Positions 45,880 to 58,352 of a stretch of DNA of 64,000 bases are shown piece after piece (the stretch's first letter is position 1; each line of letters starts with the position of its first letter). Both the position numbers and the translations under genes were made by a program. The notes below the pieces were generated by a model. The model was not told the DNA's origin, did not search any database, and saw only the letters and a list, made by a program, of their open reading frames with translations. Source of the DNA: Artemisia argyi (taxonomy: Eukaryota > Streptophyta > Magnoliopsida > Asterales > Asteraceae); assembly GCA_030686995.1 (NCBI GenBank), contig CM060692.1:14923465-14987464 (forward strand), in the 5' to 3' direction.

Positions 45880-47550
45880 TTCTACAGATAAAGAAAGTTC
45901 AAAACATTAGTATTTTTGATAATACAATTTTTCAAGAAAATTAAAATACCCAAGGAAATCTTATCCATAGAATAATCTTGAAAACTAGGATCCTCCATAA
46001 ACATAGTTTCATCACATCAGTTGATCTGCTAGTAATGAAAGTATAATATGAGGTAACTTGTCGTACAAGTAATTGGCCTAACATTTGTCCAATTCCAAGA
46101 TTTATGGGATTTACAATCACAAAACATTTGTATTGTAAGCATGTTTAATCCCCATCTTAATGCCTTGAGTCCAAGATCTCACTTACTACTCAATTTAAGT
46201 CGTCTAACTTAAAAACTGTAAACTCACAAATCCATTACATCAGTTGATTTGCTAGCAATGAATTCATGAAATTTAGCTCTCCATTGCAATCTCGCCAAGT
46301 TCTCACGTGACGTAAATTACAACTTCAAGTGTTCTTAATTAGATGGCATTCGACTTAATTTTATAAGGGTATTAATTTTGATGTGATCAAAATAATGTAT
46401 GAAGAAGCATGCATACAACTTCATAACATTGGTTTTACAAAATATTTGTATTACCAATTTGCTAAGAGTAAAATAACAAAGTTTTGATTGAGGTATCGGG
46501 TTCACCAATTAAAGAATTACCATCAATTATCGTCCACTATATCGTACTTTTGCATAAGCCCGAAAGCTTAGTGTTTCGGATAATCATTGTGGAATTGTGG
46601 TTAATTCACCCTTAAGATGACAGTGTACGTAATATAGTGATATAGGTAAGTCTAGGGTCGGCAACCAGGCAGTTGTAGAGAACCGGTAGGTGCATGAGCT
46701 TTAAAAACCCCTCTCTACAAGTATGTTGGATGGCAACCTTCGGTCCGCCTTTCGCTCACTATGTACAAAAATATCAATCAACCAATCTTTTGAAATTTAC
46801 TCTTAAAAACCAAAACAATTTCGCCATTCATTTAGTCCGTATTATTTTTCTATACAAAAAATTACCCTTTTCATTTATAAACATGTCTAACATAATAATA
46901 AACAAAAACAAGTAATGTACAATAAAAAAATAAAACAACTAAATAAACATATATACATAATCATAACAATTAAATATGTATAAAACATGTAGCCACATGC
47001 AAATCTTATTCAATAGTCCTATTAATAATCAAATCTAGGTGTATTACGTATTTATTCAATTAAGGCTTTCTTCTTCTAGGAAAAAGAGCCACATACATCG
47101 ATAAATCGATTGCGTAAGCCAAAACTAAATAAATACCACATAGCACATAATTGATTACTTAATATTGGAGTCTTCCCCAATTTGACATCTATTATTAAAT
47201 TTACATGTTACGATATAACTTAACCATTAATTAATATATACAATTTAAACCATTTAAATTATCACACAATATAAAATCCATGCAAATATGCACTTTTTCA
47301 TGGATTTAGCTTAACAATTAACTTATTGCACCAAGATCGTTTACTAAAACGCATAACAAATTACATGACATTCTAAGGTTTCTAATCATATTAAAAAAAA
47401 CAAAAAACATAAACCCTAAAACCCTTTTAAGGTCAATCGACTCATAAAAAAATTAGGGTTAGGAATCTAACAAAAAACCCTAAAAACATGTAACTAAACG
47501 AATCAAGATCCAATTTTTATGCGTTTCGATAATTAATTACACATTATAAG
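45880..47550 (-). other. Leader region of element C
   Basis: Reversed counterpart of A's leader. The 'agcagatcaactg' motif appears reversed near 46,017-46,031 and, with one change, near 46,242-46,256, matching the two sites of A. Confidence 0.7.
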
Positions 47551-47565
47551 GGCTCTAGATGCCAC
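47551..47565 (-). promoter_or_regulatory. Primer-binding site of element C
   Basis: ggctctagatgccac next to the 5' LTR is the exact reverse complement of the site in A. Confidence 0.65.
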
Positions 47566-48321
47566 TGTTGGAATTATGATATCATGACATTCATATATAG
47601 CAATTATAACAAGATCAAATAACATGTAATTAATTAATCAATATTTAAATAGTAAACATACCTTTGTGATTCTAGCCCGAACAAGAATCAAATTGCAATC
47701 TTCAATCAAGAACCCTAATTAGGGTTTATGTAGATTACAAGAATTACCCATTACCTCTTTTGTAATTCAATCCAAGAATCAAACAATAGTGTGTTTGATT
47801 CACGTTCTTGTACACACGTACTAATTCAAGAAAAAGTTTATGCAAGTAATTAAACACAAAACTTGTTTGATCAAGAAAATCGAATCCCTTAGGGATTGTT
47901 TTAGATGGATCGACCAAGGGACAAAGAAGAGGAGAGAAAACACCAAGATGTGTGTGTACAAGTTATGGGAAAACAATGCACCTTGGGTTTGTTTATATAC
48001 TATTCAAAACTTGGAGCTCAAGGCACAAAGGAGGTGGGTTCCTCCCTTGGCCGATCGGTTTGGACTCCCCCAAAAGGATTCCGGAACCTTCCCTTGTTTC
48101 CAAATTTTCATTAGTATTACTTTCCTAATCTTTGTTAATAGGTCATTAGTTATTTATCGTTAAATACTAATTACTATTACTAGTTTTGTGTTTATTAATA
48201 ATTACTTATAACATTTATAAATAATTATTTCTTTTTCTCTTCATACGTATTGTGTGCAATCCCGTGATCTCAAGTTCGATCCTAACACACGACTATTATT
48301 ATAATGTCTATAAAACTAACA
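47566..48321 (-). repeat. 5' LTR of element C
   Basis: 756 bp. Compared with the 3' LTR it lacks 33 bp near 47,600, and its outer end reads ACTAACA where the other reads ACCAACA. Confidence 0.94.
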
Positions 48322-48326
48322 GAAAC

Positions 48327-49558
48327 AACGACATAATCATCTTCCTGCTGGAGTGCTGGTGCACTTAGACAACAACAATACATATCTTGACAACAACAAT
48401 TCACACACATAAACCTTGAGCAACAACGACACGGGTTTGCATCGTAATGGTGGTAACCGAAAACTATATATAGAGCAAGAAGTAAATAGTAGAAGCAATT
48501 TGATCAAGTATGTGTGTGTCTTTTCTGGTGTATCTAACAGTAAGCCTTAATAGCCTTATATACACATTTGAATATCATAGTCATGATCACAACCACGATC
48601 CCTTGAAAAGACGAGATGATGAGTGGTTCATTCCATCATATCCAGCACGTCCCCATTTACCAAGTCATCACATACTATATCAAATACGTATGGTTTTGTT
48701 TGCATCATCAGCTTGTTCCATCTACTATGACTAATGATAATGGTGACCATAAATTCACTCAAGCAACCCCGCCACCTCAGCTTTCTCTCTCCACAACTCC
48801 ACCCCAACCATAACTAGCTAGTGGTGACCACAAAAGCAACCCCATATTTTTTTTATTTTATTTTTTTAAAACAAATCAGACCCATTGAGTTTTAGTTCGA
48901 CTTTTATTAATTTATATGTGAACCCTTTTCAACAGAAAAAAAATATTCATTATCATAGGTTTATCAAAACTAGATTAAACCAGTTAACTTTTATTAAAAC
49001 AAGAGACCATAAACACTATCACCGGTGGAGGGTTGTTGATTCATCCATAGCCTTAACATGTGTAAGCTAATCAGACCCATTGAGTTTTCAGGTGCAGCCT
49101 CCATTCCAAACCAAACAATCAAATGGGTAAGTTTTACTTTTTGTCATGTAAAAAAATGGGGGTGCATGTGTAATTGTTTTGGTTGGTGAGGCAACCGAAT
49201 TTTGGAAAAAGTTGGAGGGCGACGCGTTGCTTTGGGGTGTGCTAGGGGGAACTGGCGTGTTGCTTTTGGGGTTGCTTGGTGAAACCAACGCCCATTAGAA
49301 TTGGTCTAACAACCGTGTACAATCAGTTCCAGCATCGTCTGTTGTACCTTCTGGCTTCTGCTTTGTCAATAGTAAACTTCCAAACTCACTTATTCCCAAT
49401 ATGTTAATTGGGTGTGTCCTCTTTTGGTTAAACATTTTCATTTGTAGATTGCGTTTGGATAGACTTGTTAATCGGTTAAACCTTTCCAAACGAGGTCAAG
49501 AAATTGACTATTGCGTGTCCAATATTTAATGCAAAAGTTGAGTCAAACGACCAGATTT
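48327..49558. other. Non-coding interval right of element C
   Basis: No convincing gene. 'aacaacaacaat' runs near 48,370-48,410; on the minus strand a ctatatatag box lies near 48,464-48,473. 49,120-49,310 is GC-richer ('ggcgacgcgttgc', 'gaactggcgtgttgc') and may be a small element, but I found no paired ends. Confidence 0.45.
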
Positions 49559-49930
49559 TCTTCAACTAGGAAGTTGCTTCTTCTGTTTGGAGTTTGATTC
49601 GTTCTTGGTGCAATTTATGGTGCCCTATGCCTTTTTCTTCTCAAGATTGGCTCCCATGGATTGAAAATTGTCCGAGTGTTCAAGTCTCAAAAAAGATCGT
49701 CTTTATGTTATCATCGCCTTCATGTTTTGGACTATTTGGAAATATCGTAATAGTGACACATTTAGCTCTCATACGTTAAGGAAATGTGACATCTTTGATT
49801 CATTCATTTTAGGTTTTTTTTTTTTTTTTTTTCATGGCTAAAATATAAAGGCAGGAAATTTCTAGTTGGATAGATTGGTTATGTAATGAATCCATTGTAA
49901 CTTTCTAGCATCTTGCTAGATTATTTATTT
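49559..49930 (+). pseudogene. LINE (L1) C-terminal fragment, longer copy
   Basis: Parallel to 11,593-11,815. In a corrected frame it reads as the zf-RVT end of a plant L1 protein: Trp/Cys-rich part, 'YVIIAFMFWTIW', 'SHTLRK', then after a T run (about 49,812-49,832) a piece with SWIDWL. Stop codons and the T run break it. It is followed by an ATTT microsatellite (49,919-49,950). Confidence 0.6.
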
Positions 49931-49959
49931 ATTTATTTATTTATTTTTTTAATCTTTGC

Positions 49960-50850
49960 TGTTAAAAAATAAAAATGAAAATAAAATTACAAGACTTCCT
50001 TTGGTCACGAAGAAAACATTCTACTATACAAATCACTTTAATTCGTCAAGTGATCGAATTCTTGAAATGGTTATGACTTATTATTGATGTGTCTAAATAA
50101 AATGGATTGGCTTATTGTTGCTGACCCATTAGCATAAGTACTGATGTAAATTCGTCATATAATCGACCAGCATTTTTTTATCTTTGATCCATCTATCTTA
50201 GCCACCCTACTTACTAGACTTACTACCCGTTAGAGAGAATCAATAAGTTCACTATCTCGTTACATTTTTAAGCCATAAATAAAATGGATTTTGTTTGTTT
50301 TAGATCAAATCTATAATTTACATGATATTGTAGTGTATCTATAATGAAGCCAGGTTCCTAATATGTATCTTTTGATAAAATCTTGAATTAGTGTTAATTA
50401 CTTGATTTCTAATACATTTTTTTTACTTGAGATGGTTCCGCCAAATACCATTTTTTTACTTGATTTCTAATACATTGCATGTATTTTTGGCTTTATATAT
50501 TGTTTGACGATGACGATGACGATGCCGTGGCTGAAGGATGAGGATGGTTTTGATGAATGGCCGCTACACAGTCAACGAAGGAGATGGCAAGATATGCAAG
50601 GTGGCTTTTTGATTTTACCATGTAAAGTGAACTTTTATAAATCAACTAGCCTATCAACCTTTGATAAATCACGGGTGGCTTATAAAAAATTCATGCCGGT
50701 TGAACATTGATGACAAGAATTTCGCATCTTGGCTCGAATATTGCTTAGAGTTGATATTAAAATGAATTTGAGTGGAAGACATCTAACATATATCCTCGAA
50801 TGAACAAAACAAGCTCAAGTATGAAATAGAAAATGATCGTTATTGTCCTT
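49960..50850. repeat. Duplicated non-coding block
   Basis: Contains the empty site of the 11,840 MITE (50,018-50,045) and a segment (50,505-50,760) parallel to 14,818-15,000. The tandem 'gacgat' codon-like repeats at 50,505-50,525 vary in number between the copies. The start 'acgatgcc.tgg' followed by Asp/Glu-rich codons might be a gene relic, but frames do not agree between copies. Confidence 0.5.
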
Positions 50851-52353
50851 CTGTCTTAACCGTTCATTCTTGTAACGAGCTTTCGGACATTGCATTCTAA
50901 TATTATACTATATAGTATATCGTTTCATTCTTTACCTAATATTATAATACAACATATTTAAAATTTTACAAGTAACTTAGTTATAACTGTTGTTACTTAG
51001 TTTATAACAAAAGAAACAACAATAATAAAAAAAGCTACTTTTAAAATTTTGAACTTGTAATTGTAATCCCTCAACAAACTATACAAGGGGTTGAAAGAAG
51101 ACGCCAATAAAGACATGCTTCTTCAAAGCTTTGAGTTTCAATATATAACTAGTTTCCCCATGCCATTTGGTTCATCAAGGCAATGTGGGAAGCAAACACA
51201 TTCTCTACAAAACCACCCCTTGGCCATTTAGCTTTAAACAAAAAATCAATCTTGTTTAGTAACTTATGGTCTTATAATTACATTAATCAATCATTCTTGT
51301 CTCTTGTTTGTTAAGCTTTTGTACATGTTATATGCAATAAAACCTTAGATTCATAGATGTGACTTCAGTTGTATCTTTTTTAAAATATATTTTTAGCAAC
51401 GTATCTTGAACTACAATTCACCAGTAACATATCTATCTTGTCTCTTGTTGTTGTGAAAATCTCCATGATAAAAAGTTTCCCTCTCGTATAACCTTGGACA
51501 AACAAATCTGACCGTTACAGAAAAACATGGGGGCTCATGCGGATGGATAGCTGCTAGCTTTTAAGAAAGTAATATATCGGTTGGAGGGTGGATGAAATAC
51601 TCGGTCACGTATATGCATCACTTTTTATATATAGGGTGATCATTTATGTGAGAATTATTAGTAAGAGTATGACATATGAAGAAATATCATTTGTATCTTT
51701 GAAGTTTAGAACAAACTTGTATGGATTGTATCTTGTTATTTTATCCCTGACACCATTGAGTGTCACACATTATATAGTTTAGAAATTGCTCTTAGATTTG
51801 TAAATGATCTATCAAACAGTAATATTTTGATGGTAGTAACTTAAATGAATGTAAATCATAAATGAGCAAACAAAGGAAGTTAGGATATTGAATAGTCGTA
51901 TATGGCAATGAAAATTTATGTGAATATAGTGGTGCGCTGCGAGTGATGATTGATGAAGCACTTCATAGCAGGGGCGGAGGCATGCTTTAAGTTGTGGGGG
52001 GAAAGGCCCCCAATAAATGCTTTGAAGAATGGTTAAGTTAGTATGAAAATGTGTTTGATTTGTTATAAAATGTTAAAGTGCCCTCAAATAAAAAGCTTTA
52101 GTGCCCTCAACTGCAAGAATGAAAATCAAAAAATGGAGTCTACTTTCTTTTCTAAATCATCTCGTCAGGAGAAATTGAGGAAGAACGCCGGAAAAAAGTG
52201 AAGACGGTGGATATTGACTATTGCCTATTAAGAACTGTAAAATTAGAATATCTAGAATTTGGAGCGGTAGCCAATAAATATAATTAAATATGCAATGCGT
52301 GTATGACATTAATATATCATCATTAGTATTAGTATTTATAAATATAACATTTA

Positions 52354-52437
52354 TCAGGCGTTACTGTAGCAATTGCTACAGTAGCGCAAAGCTACAGTAA
52401 TTCCCCTCACAATGAACAGTAGAATGTACAGTAACTT

Positions 52438-52475
<38 letters not shown>

Positions 52476-52523
52476 CATTCTTTGGCAAAACATCCCGCGG
52501 CAACGCGCGGGTGATCCACCTCG
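52354..52523 (+). mobile_element. Short Helitron-like element
   Basis: A possible TC start after an A at 52,353, and a 3' hairpin CCCGCG-GCAACG-CGCGGG (52,487-52,504) followed by ...CTCG and a T at 52,524. The ending CTCG is not the canonical CTRR, but it is identical in the second copy at 57,620. It includes 'actgtagc' palindromic words and a 31-T run. The 5' boundary is a guess. Confidence 0.4.
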
Positions 52524-52542
52524 TATATAACATTCATTAGGA

Positions 52543-55500
52543 TCTTATGAACAGTACTCCTTATGAATAGTACCAAAGCAACCCACGCCTTTTTTCCCCA
52601 CCACAAAACCCGAACCGTTCACGGTTCTCTCTCACATCTCTTTGTATAACAAAACGCATCCATTTTCTCCTTTCCAGATGATTCTCGCAGATTATGCAAG
52701 CTAAACACACACACACACACTAGATCTATTGTTCTTCTAGAGATCCTAAACGTGCCAAGATCCACAAAGAAAACCCTCAGTTACGATTTGATAAACAAAT
52801 CCCAGAAACTTAAAGGAAGGTAAAATTAGGGTTTTGTTTTAATTTGGGGTTTTTATTAATTTTCGGTTTTCTTACAAATTGTAGGGATTTATAGGGTTGG
52901 TTATTAAATATAAAGTCCCTAAACCTAAATTTGTAATATGGAACCCTAAAATTGTTTTTGGGTTTTTACCGGAATCGACCGGCTCAAATGGCACTTAACA
53001 CAATAAGCACATTAGGGTGCTTTACAGGAATTGTTAGCTCAGCAACTGTACCACATATGGTGAAGCCGAAAAAGGTGTGCTTTTTTATGAAAAAATTATG
53101 TGTTGTTGATGTTTGGTTACTGATTAAGCGCATACGTGTTTACATAGTCTCTACAGATGAATGAGCTTCAATTTTATGTATGTATATGCAATTCCAGGTT
53201 ATTCTTAATATCTGTTTACGGTTATATTTTGCCCAGATTTCAGGTTCTTATGGTTTTGTAGCTATAATGTTGTTGTAACCTGGAAATGTTTAGTCTAATG
53301 AGTTTATCCTGGATGAATATCATTTTAAGGATCACCATTGTAGCTATAATGTTGTTGTGGATAGGGCTGTTATTGGGTTATCAGGTTATCAGGTTTCAGG
53401 ACCAAACATGTGGTTTTGATTCGTGTTGTTATCGGGTTATGGCAAATTGGTTTGGCCCTAACATGGCATTTCTAAAGAATATGCCACACACCTAATTGCA
53501 ATTTGTATTAAAAAAACTAGCAACCCCCTGTGATATAACAATATTTTCAGTCAAGTTGGATTCTTTTAAAGGCTGTTTGGGACTGACTGATTATCCTTTT
53601 ACAGTTGCAGTTGTGACCATCGACAGTATCATTAAAGTGACAAAATTACGCTTAGCCTTATGTTAGATGTAGCAAAGTAAATATCACTTTTTATATGCTT
53701 TAATGGAATGTAAAGGGTAGTAGCCTGGTAGCAATAGATCTCCCAAGCAACAGTTAAACGAAATGAGATTACTTAAATGTTTGCCTACTATCTTATTTCT
53801 TTCCATAACTTTGTATCTTATCCCGTTTAATTTTAGGTTTTGTATGTTTATTATGAATCACGTTGTTAAATTGATGTCTGTATGACTGTATATATGTGTT
53901 ATTTTTTATACATAATTCCCCTCCGTTTTGGGCTGCTTATTGTTGCAAGGTGCATGCTAGATTACGTGATGATAAAACCTGTTCTTACGAGAAAAATAGC
54001 TGATCTTAAAGGGATCTTAAATGCATTGTAACAGGTACTTATCAACTTGGTTTATATTTAATGTGAGCTCAAGTGTGCGATTTCGATTTCTGAGTCTACT
54101 CTGCATAGATAGAAAAATTGAAATCAGGTTCAAAGTAGTCTGCATGCTTACATTATGGCGTCTTAGAAGAGTTAGCCCCTTATTTGCAAGGTATACCCTG
54201 AGATTTAATACATGAAAATCTTCCAAAATTTGCATAATAAAATCCAGATATAGAAAATGAGCGAAAGTTTGTTGTTATTTTTGTTATCAGCAGGCTATAC
54301 TCTTTAGTAATGTGTTCTTTCCATCGTCAGTTTCAACACGGATAAAAAAAAGTATTACTGATACAAATTACTGATAAAGAAGTTTACAATAGGTTGCAAG
54401 ACATGTTTCGGTCTAAAGTTCGTTCATTCTCAGTTTTGGGATCCAAAACTCACTTTAATGTTGCAATATGCAGGTCCGTTATGAATCAGTTTGTATCAGT
54501 GTGGAGAATGAGAAATGGAGGCAGGGTATCGTTAAAGATGAAGATTTTACATGTAAGTTTCTACACTTCTGTATTGCGCTATTTCAGATTATTTTATGTC
54601 GATATCATATTGAAGCATAACTCAGTTGTGGGTGTATGCTTTTGCAGATTGGATCAGCTCTAAAGATGCTCTTTAAAGATGATGTGGTGAAGCGAGAGGG
54701 AAACTCACCGTCTACTCTAGAAGTGGAGATTGTGAGACATGTATACAGGGGGGATTAGAGAAGAGAGAAGTGGGAAAAAAAAGTTTGTTTAAGAAGGTAA
54801 TGGTTTATCTGTGATACTTAGGGGTGTTTGGGTTAGCTTATATGCAGATAGTCAGTTATATGGATGCTTTGGATTAGCTTATTATTTGGGATTATCGACC
54901 AACCATGGTTCCATTACTATTAGTCTAAAGAACTTGCTTTATAAATGTTTGGTCCAAGTTTTTGAAACTGTACAATTTTAGTTGAATACTATAACAAGTA
55001 AACCTGTACAGAGAAATAAAGTCGATTTTGCCGGCCATTTGGGCTTATGCTTGCAACGTGGCGTTTTGAGAATACATATCTCTACTTGCTTTCAAACGTT
55101 GTTTTATGGTTACATGTTGTTGTTATTAATGGTATCGCAGTCATTGCAACTTTTTCGATTTATCAGGTTTGTTAGTTTGTAATATTGTGTTAATTTTGTT
55201 CATGATTTGTCGGCAATGTACCAGGTCTTCTGTCGGAGGAAATACTTTGAGAGCCTTTTCAGTAAACAACAAGGAAGTCGATTGCTTTTAATCGCTTTTC
55301 ACTATTCTCCTGAAAGGCTTAAATGTAACCATCATTGCTGCAACAAAATGACACAAACTGGAAACGTTTAGATTTGGATGGTGATTATTAATCAGGTATC
55401 GATTATTTTTTCAGATTACGAATACAGTTAGTGTGAACATGCCAGCCCTTTTTTGGCGGTGGCGGTGATGGTACAAAGCTTAAAGGAGATTGCAAATGGT

Positions 55501-57620
55501 GAAGATTGTATCTTGGTCAAGGTGAGCTTTAAAAAAACCTCAATTTGTATCAATTAACAGTGACTTTATGCTAAAACTTATTTTGCTAAAACTTTGTTTT
55601 CCAGATGTATTTTGACTTTGACGATGAGGTGAAGATTCTCTATCGAAGAATGTAAGAAAACTTCAACTGAGTAGGCGATACAAACAAAAGGTGCTCTATC
55701 ATTTATTTGTTAGTTTCGTAATTATTTGTGGTTCACACAACATTTAGGTAGGAAATTTCAGTCACCCTTGAAGCTAGGAAATTTCAGATATCATGTTTTG
55801 ATTTAGAATGATGTTTCATATCTTTGCAACCCCTATTCTGTATATATTTATGTCAACTTTTTTTATAAAATTTAGACACCATAAACTTTTAAAACATAAC
55901 GCCGTAGCTAATCAAAGATTACGTACCAATGTATAATTACTAATTAGTTGTCATGTGACTGGATCAAATTCCAAATATTAAGAGCAACGGGTCTTATTTG
56001 AAAATACTGAAAACCCTCTAATCACTGAAGTTGAATTGTTTACTTATGGCAGCCCGGTCTTCGCTCATAGGCTTGAAGGACATCAACATGGAAGGCTTAG
56101 TCTCCAGAGGTGCTTCAAGATTCTTTTAACGTGACCCCTGAGGTAGAGATTGCTTGCACTCCAAACCAGATCATAGAACTAATGCGTGGTTTCTTTCATA
56201 AATAGATTTACTGAATAAAGTTTCTACTTTCAGCGATTGAACAAAAACTTTGAGCGTAAAGCCACTAACTGAGATGCGTGTGACCACAACGTAAACCTGG
56301 TCCAGTAATTTGAAACCGTAAATCTCCAAATTGAAAATATTGAATCAGGTAATCAATTCATATCCCTCCTATAGGCTATTTCAAGGAGTTTAGGCACTTT
56401 TTTTTTACCGAATAAGCTGATGATCGGGTGTTCGGGATTGCTTAACTTACGTTGTGTACTTGAGATGATACTAAAATTGCACTTTTACCATCATACCTAC
56501 CGTAAACCACATTTGTTTTCTGGAACAAGTATTATCATTTTTGGACTTCTTTCTAAAAAGGAGCAAATCCAAACACAATTTCATAACTTTTTACACCATT
56601 TTAGTTTTTGCGTGGATGCAATTTATTGGATATGGTTTAAAAACGGTGAAACTTGCTCAATAGAAGCTACTTGCGTATTCTCAGTCAATATAGGCCTTCT
56701 GGTAATCATATATAACTTTAGTAGAAACTATCGTTGGCGAGATGAAAACTCTAAGCTTTGTACTTAATTTTTTGGAATCGAATGTTAACTCTTAACCCTT
56801 TTACTTAATCTTACATAATTTTTTCTCATATCAGGTTCTGTGTTCCAACCAAGTAACATAACATTAATACAAAATAACTTTTTTGTACCTCAAGTGGATG
56901 TGCTTCACATATGAAGTAGCTACTACTGGAATGTGGCGTCATCGTGCATCAGGTGAATGGGCTGGTTGGACAGAATGGGTTTATGTTTTTACGGATGATG
57001 GGGAAAAAATTAATGGTCCAGGTTATTACTATTTTGAGTTCAACGTGACTGCGTTTCTTAATAAGAAAGGATTAAGCTTTGCCATTTTTAGTACGTTTTT
57101 AACCATTTGGTATTTCTTTTGTGTGTAAATGAATAGCTGTTTGTTACGACAATGAGATTACAGTTTGGTAGTTTGCAACTGGCAATAAGTTTCTTAATGT
57201 TTTTGGGATATTGCTTATTTTAAAGGGTTATGTTACTTTTGAATTTGAACTTCATAGATGGGTGAAATGACAGGGTGTTTGGGATATTGCTTATTTTAAA
57301 CTGCCTATGTGCCTCAGCTTATTTTGTGAAGATGATGAGCACCAATTTGGTTTTGTTAATCGTTTTTGAGCATGTAAGGTTAGGCTAATGATTAAATGTT
57401 TGCTACTACAATTTATATGTTTAGCATAGATTTGGTTGTTAATTGATATTGCTTAGAAATGTTCCCCCACAAAATATTAACAGACTAGGCATATTACTAT
57501 TGTTAAAAAAAGCTACTCATATACAGAAACCAAAATTCGAATACACCACAAAGATTGTATAACATTATTGCAGCAAAATTGGCAAAACATCCCGCGGCAA
57601 CGCGCGGGTGCTCCACCTCG
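52543..57620 (+). mobile_element. Possible 5.1-kb Helitron with gene fragments
   Basis: The 3' end shares 'ttggcaaaacatcccgcggc' and the whole hairpin and CTCG-T ending with the short element at 52,523 (one mismatch over about 39 nt). The 5' end at 52,543 is a guess based on A|TC. The interior has gene-like traits: a 5' UTR-like CT-rich stretch (52,590-52,740), a 'gtaaaattagggttttg' first-intron start (about 52,819), and exon-like pieces further on. Helitrons are known to carry host gene fragments. Confidence 0.35.
54474..54766 (+). pseudogene. Two exon-like pieces, gene unknown
   Basis: A piece after 'tatgcag' (54,474-54,552) ends at a good donor, gtaagt. The next begins after 'cttttgcag' (54,648) and stays open to a TAG near 54,760, encoding residues such as SALKMLFKDDVVKREGN. 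Splice signals and mixed charged composition look like host exons, but I do not recognise the protein and cannot link them to a full gene. Another coding-like stretch of about 60 codons lies at 56,889-57,065 (Trp/Tyr-rich). Confidence 0.3.
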
Positions 57621-58286
57621 TTAATATAAAGTAAGGGGCTATTTTTGTTCTAAAATATTAGTACTAATAACTTATCTTCGCTCTGAATATGCAATTTCTA
57701 AAATATTCTTGTCAATATTTAAACTTCTTAGTATTAATTAGTTTTTCTTAACTGTGGTATATTTTTTAAGTTTCCAAAATACATTTTGGTTATTGAATTT
57801 GATAATAATATTGTTTAAGTGATTAGAAGTGTTTAATACGAAATATAACTTTGGCCGCTTTCGACTAGACTTATTGTTATTAATCATTTATGTATAACAA
57901 CGAGAACAAAATACAAGTCAAATTGGTCCATTTATTAAAACACTCGAAGCAATTACGTTTTTAATTTCTTGCACATCAAATCACATATTTAATTGGATCT
58001 CATTTTTGACACCAAACCTTTAGTTAGTCTTAACTGTACTTGAAGTAGTAGATTTTATATGTAATTAAACCAAACCCGATCCAACCCGACCCGTTTTAAA
58101 ATTTTATCTACTGTTGATACTTGTAAGCCATTGGTGACTCGAGTGCCCCCTTTAGCTACAATTCCTGGCTCCGCCACTGCTTCATGGAGGACCTTTGAAT
58201 CCAATTATCATAGAAGACTTAGAAATATTGTACAAATGCATGAGTACGTTTAGAGTCAATATAGACATTTTATTATTATTTGATGT

Positions 58287-58329
58287 AACCCACATCGGAT
58301 AAAAAAGGAAACAATGTTAACTTTATATA
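58287..58329 (+). promoter_or_regulatory. U6-type promoter, copy 4
   Basis: USE aacccacatcg (58,287-58,297; 10 of 11), then exactly 24 nt, then TTTATATA (58,322-58,329). Same layout as copy 2. Confidence 0.6.
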
Positions 58330-58352
58330 CCAGAATGTACTTCGATGGTATG

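Larger units (their letters stand above)
35801..48321 (-). mobile_element. Ty1/Copia element C, A-type, nested and decayed
   Basis: A 12,521-bp minus-strand element of A's lineage, flanked by GAAAC (35,796-35,800 and 48,322-48,326). Without the 4382-bp insertion at 40,140-44,521 and its duplicated 5 bp it is 8134 bp, almost the length of A. By eye the LTRs differ at about ten substitutions plus a 33-bp deletion, so it is older than A. The polyprotein carries six stop codons. Confidence 0.95.
51969..58179. mobile_element. hAT-like element, 6.2 kb, ends fixed by empty site
   Basis: 6211 bp between CTTCATAG (51,961-51,968) and CTTCATGG (58,180-58,187), an 8-bp duplication with one change. Left end CAGGGGCGGAGGCATG; right end reversed CAGTGGCGGAGCCAGG. 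The uninterrupted site is at about 16,741-16,752 and 2,466-2,476 ('gaagtacttcatg...gaggatctttg'). CAG ends and 8-bp duplications indicate hAT. No transposase frame was found; the middle is occupied by Helitron-like sequence. Either a non-autonomous hAT later hit by Helitrons, or a hAT that captured them. Confidence 0.8.

Noticed and set aside
52975..53080. Possible BED zinc-finger relic of a hAT transposase
   Set aside because: A few residues (RLKWHL-like, VP..VK) fit only with frame changes; too weak to call.
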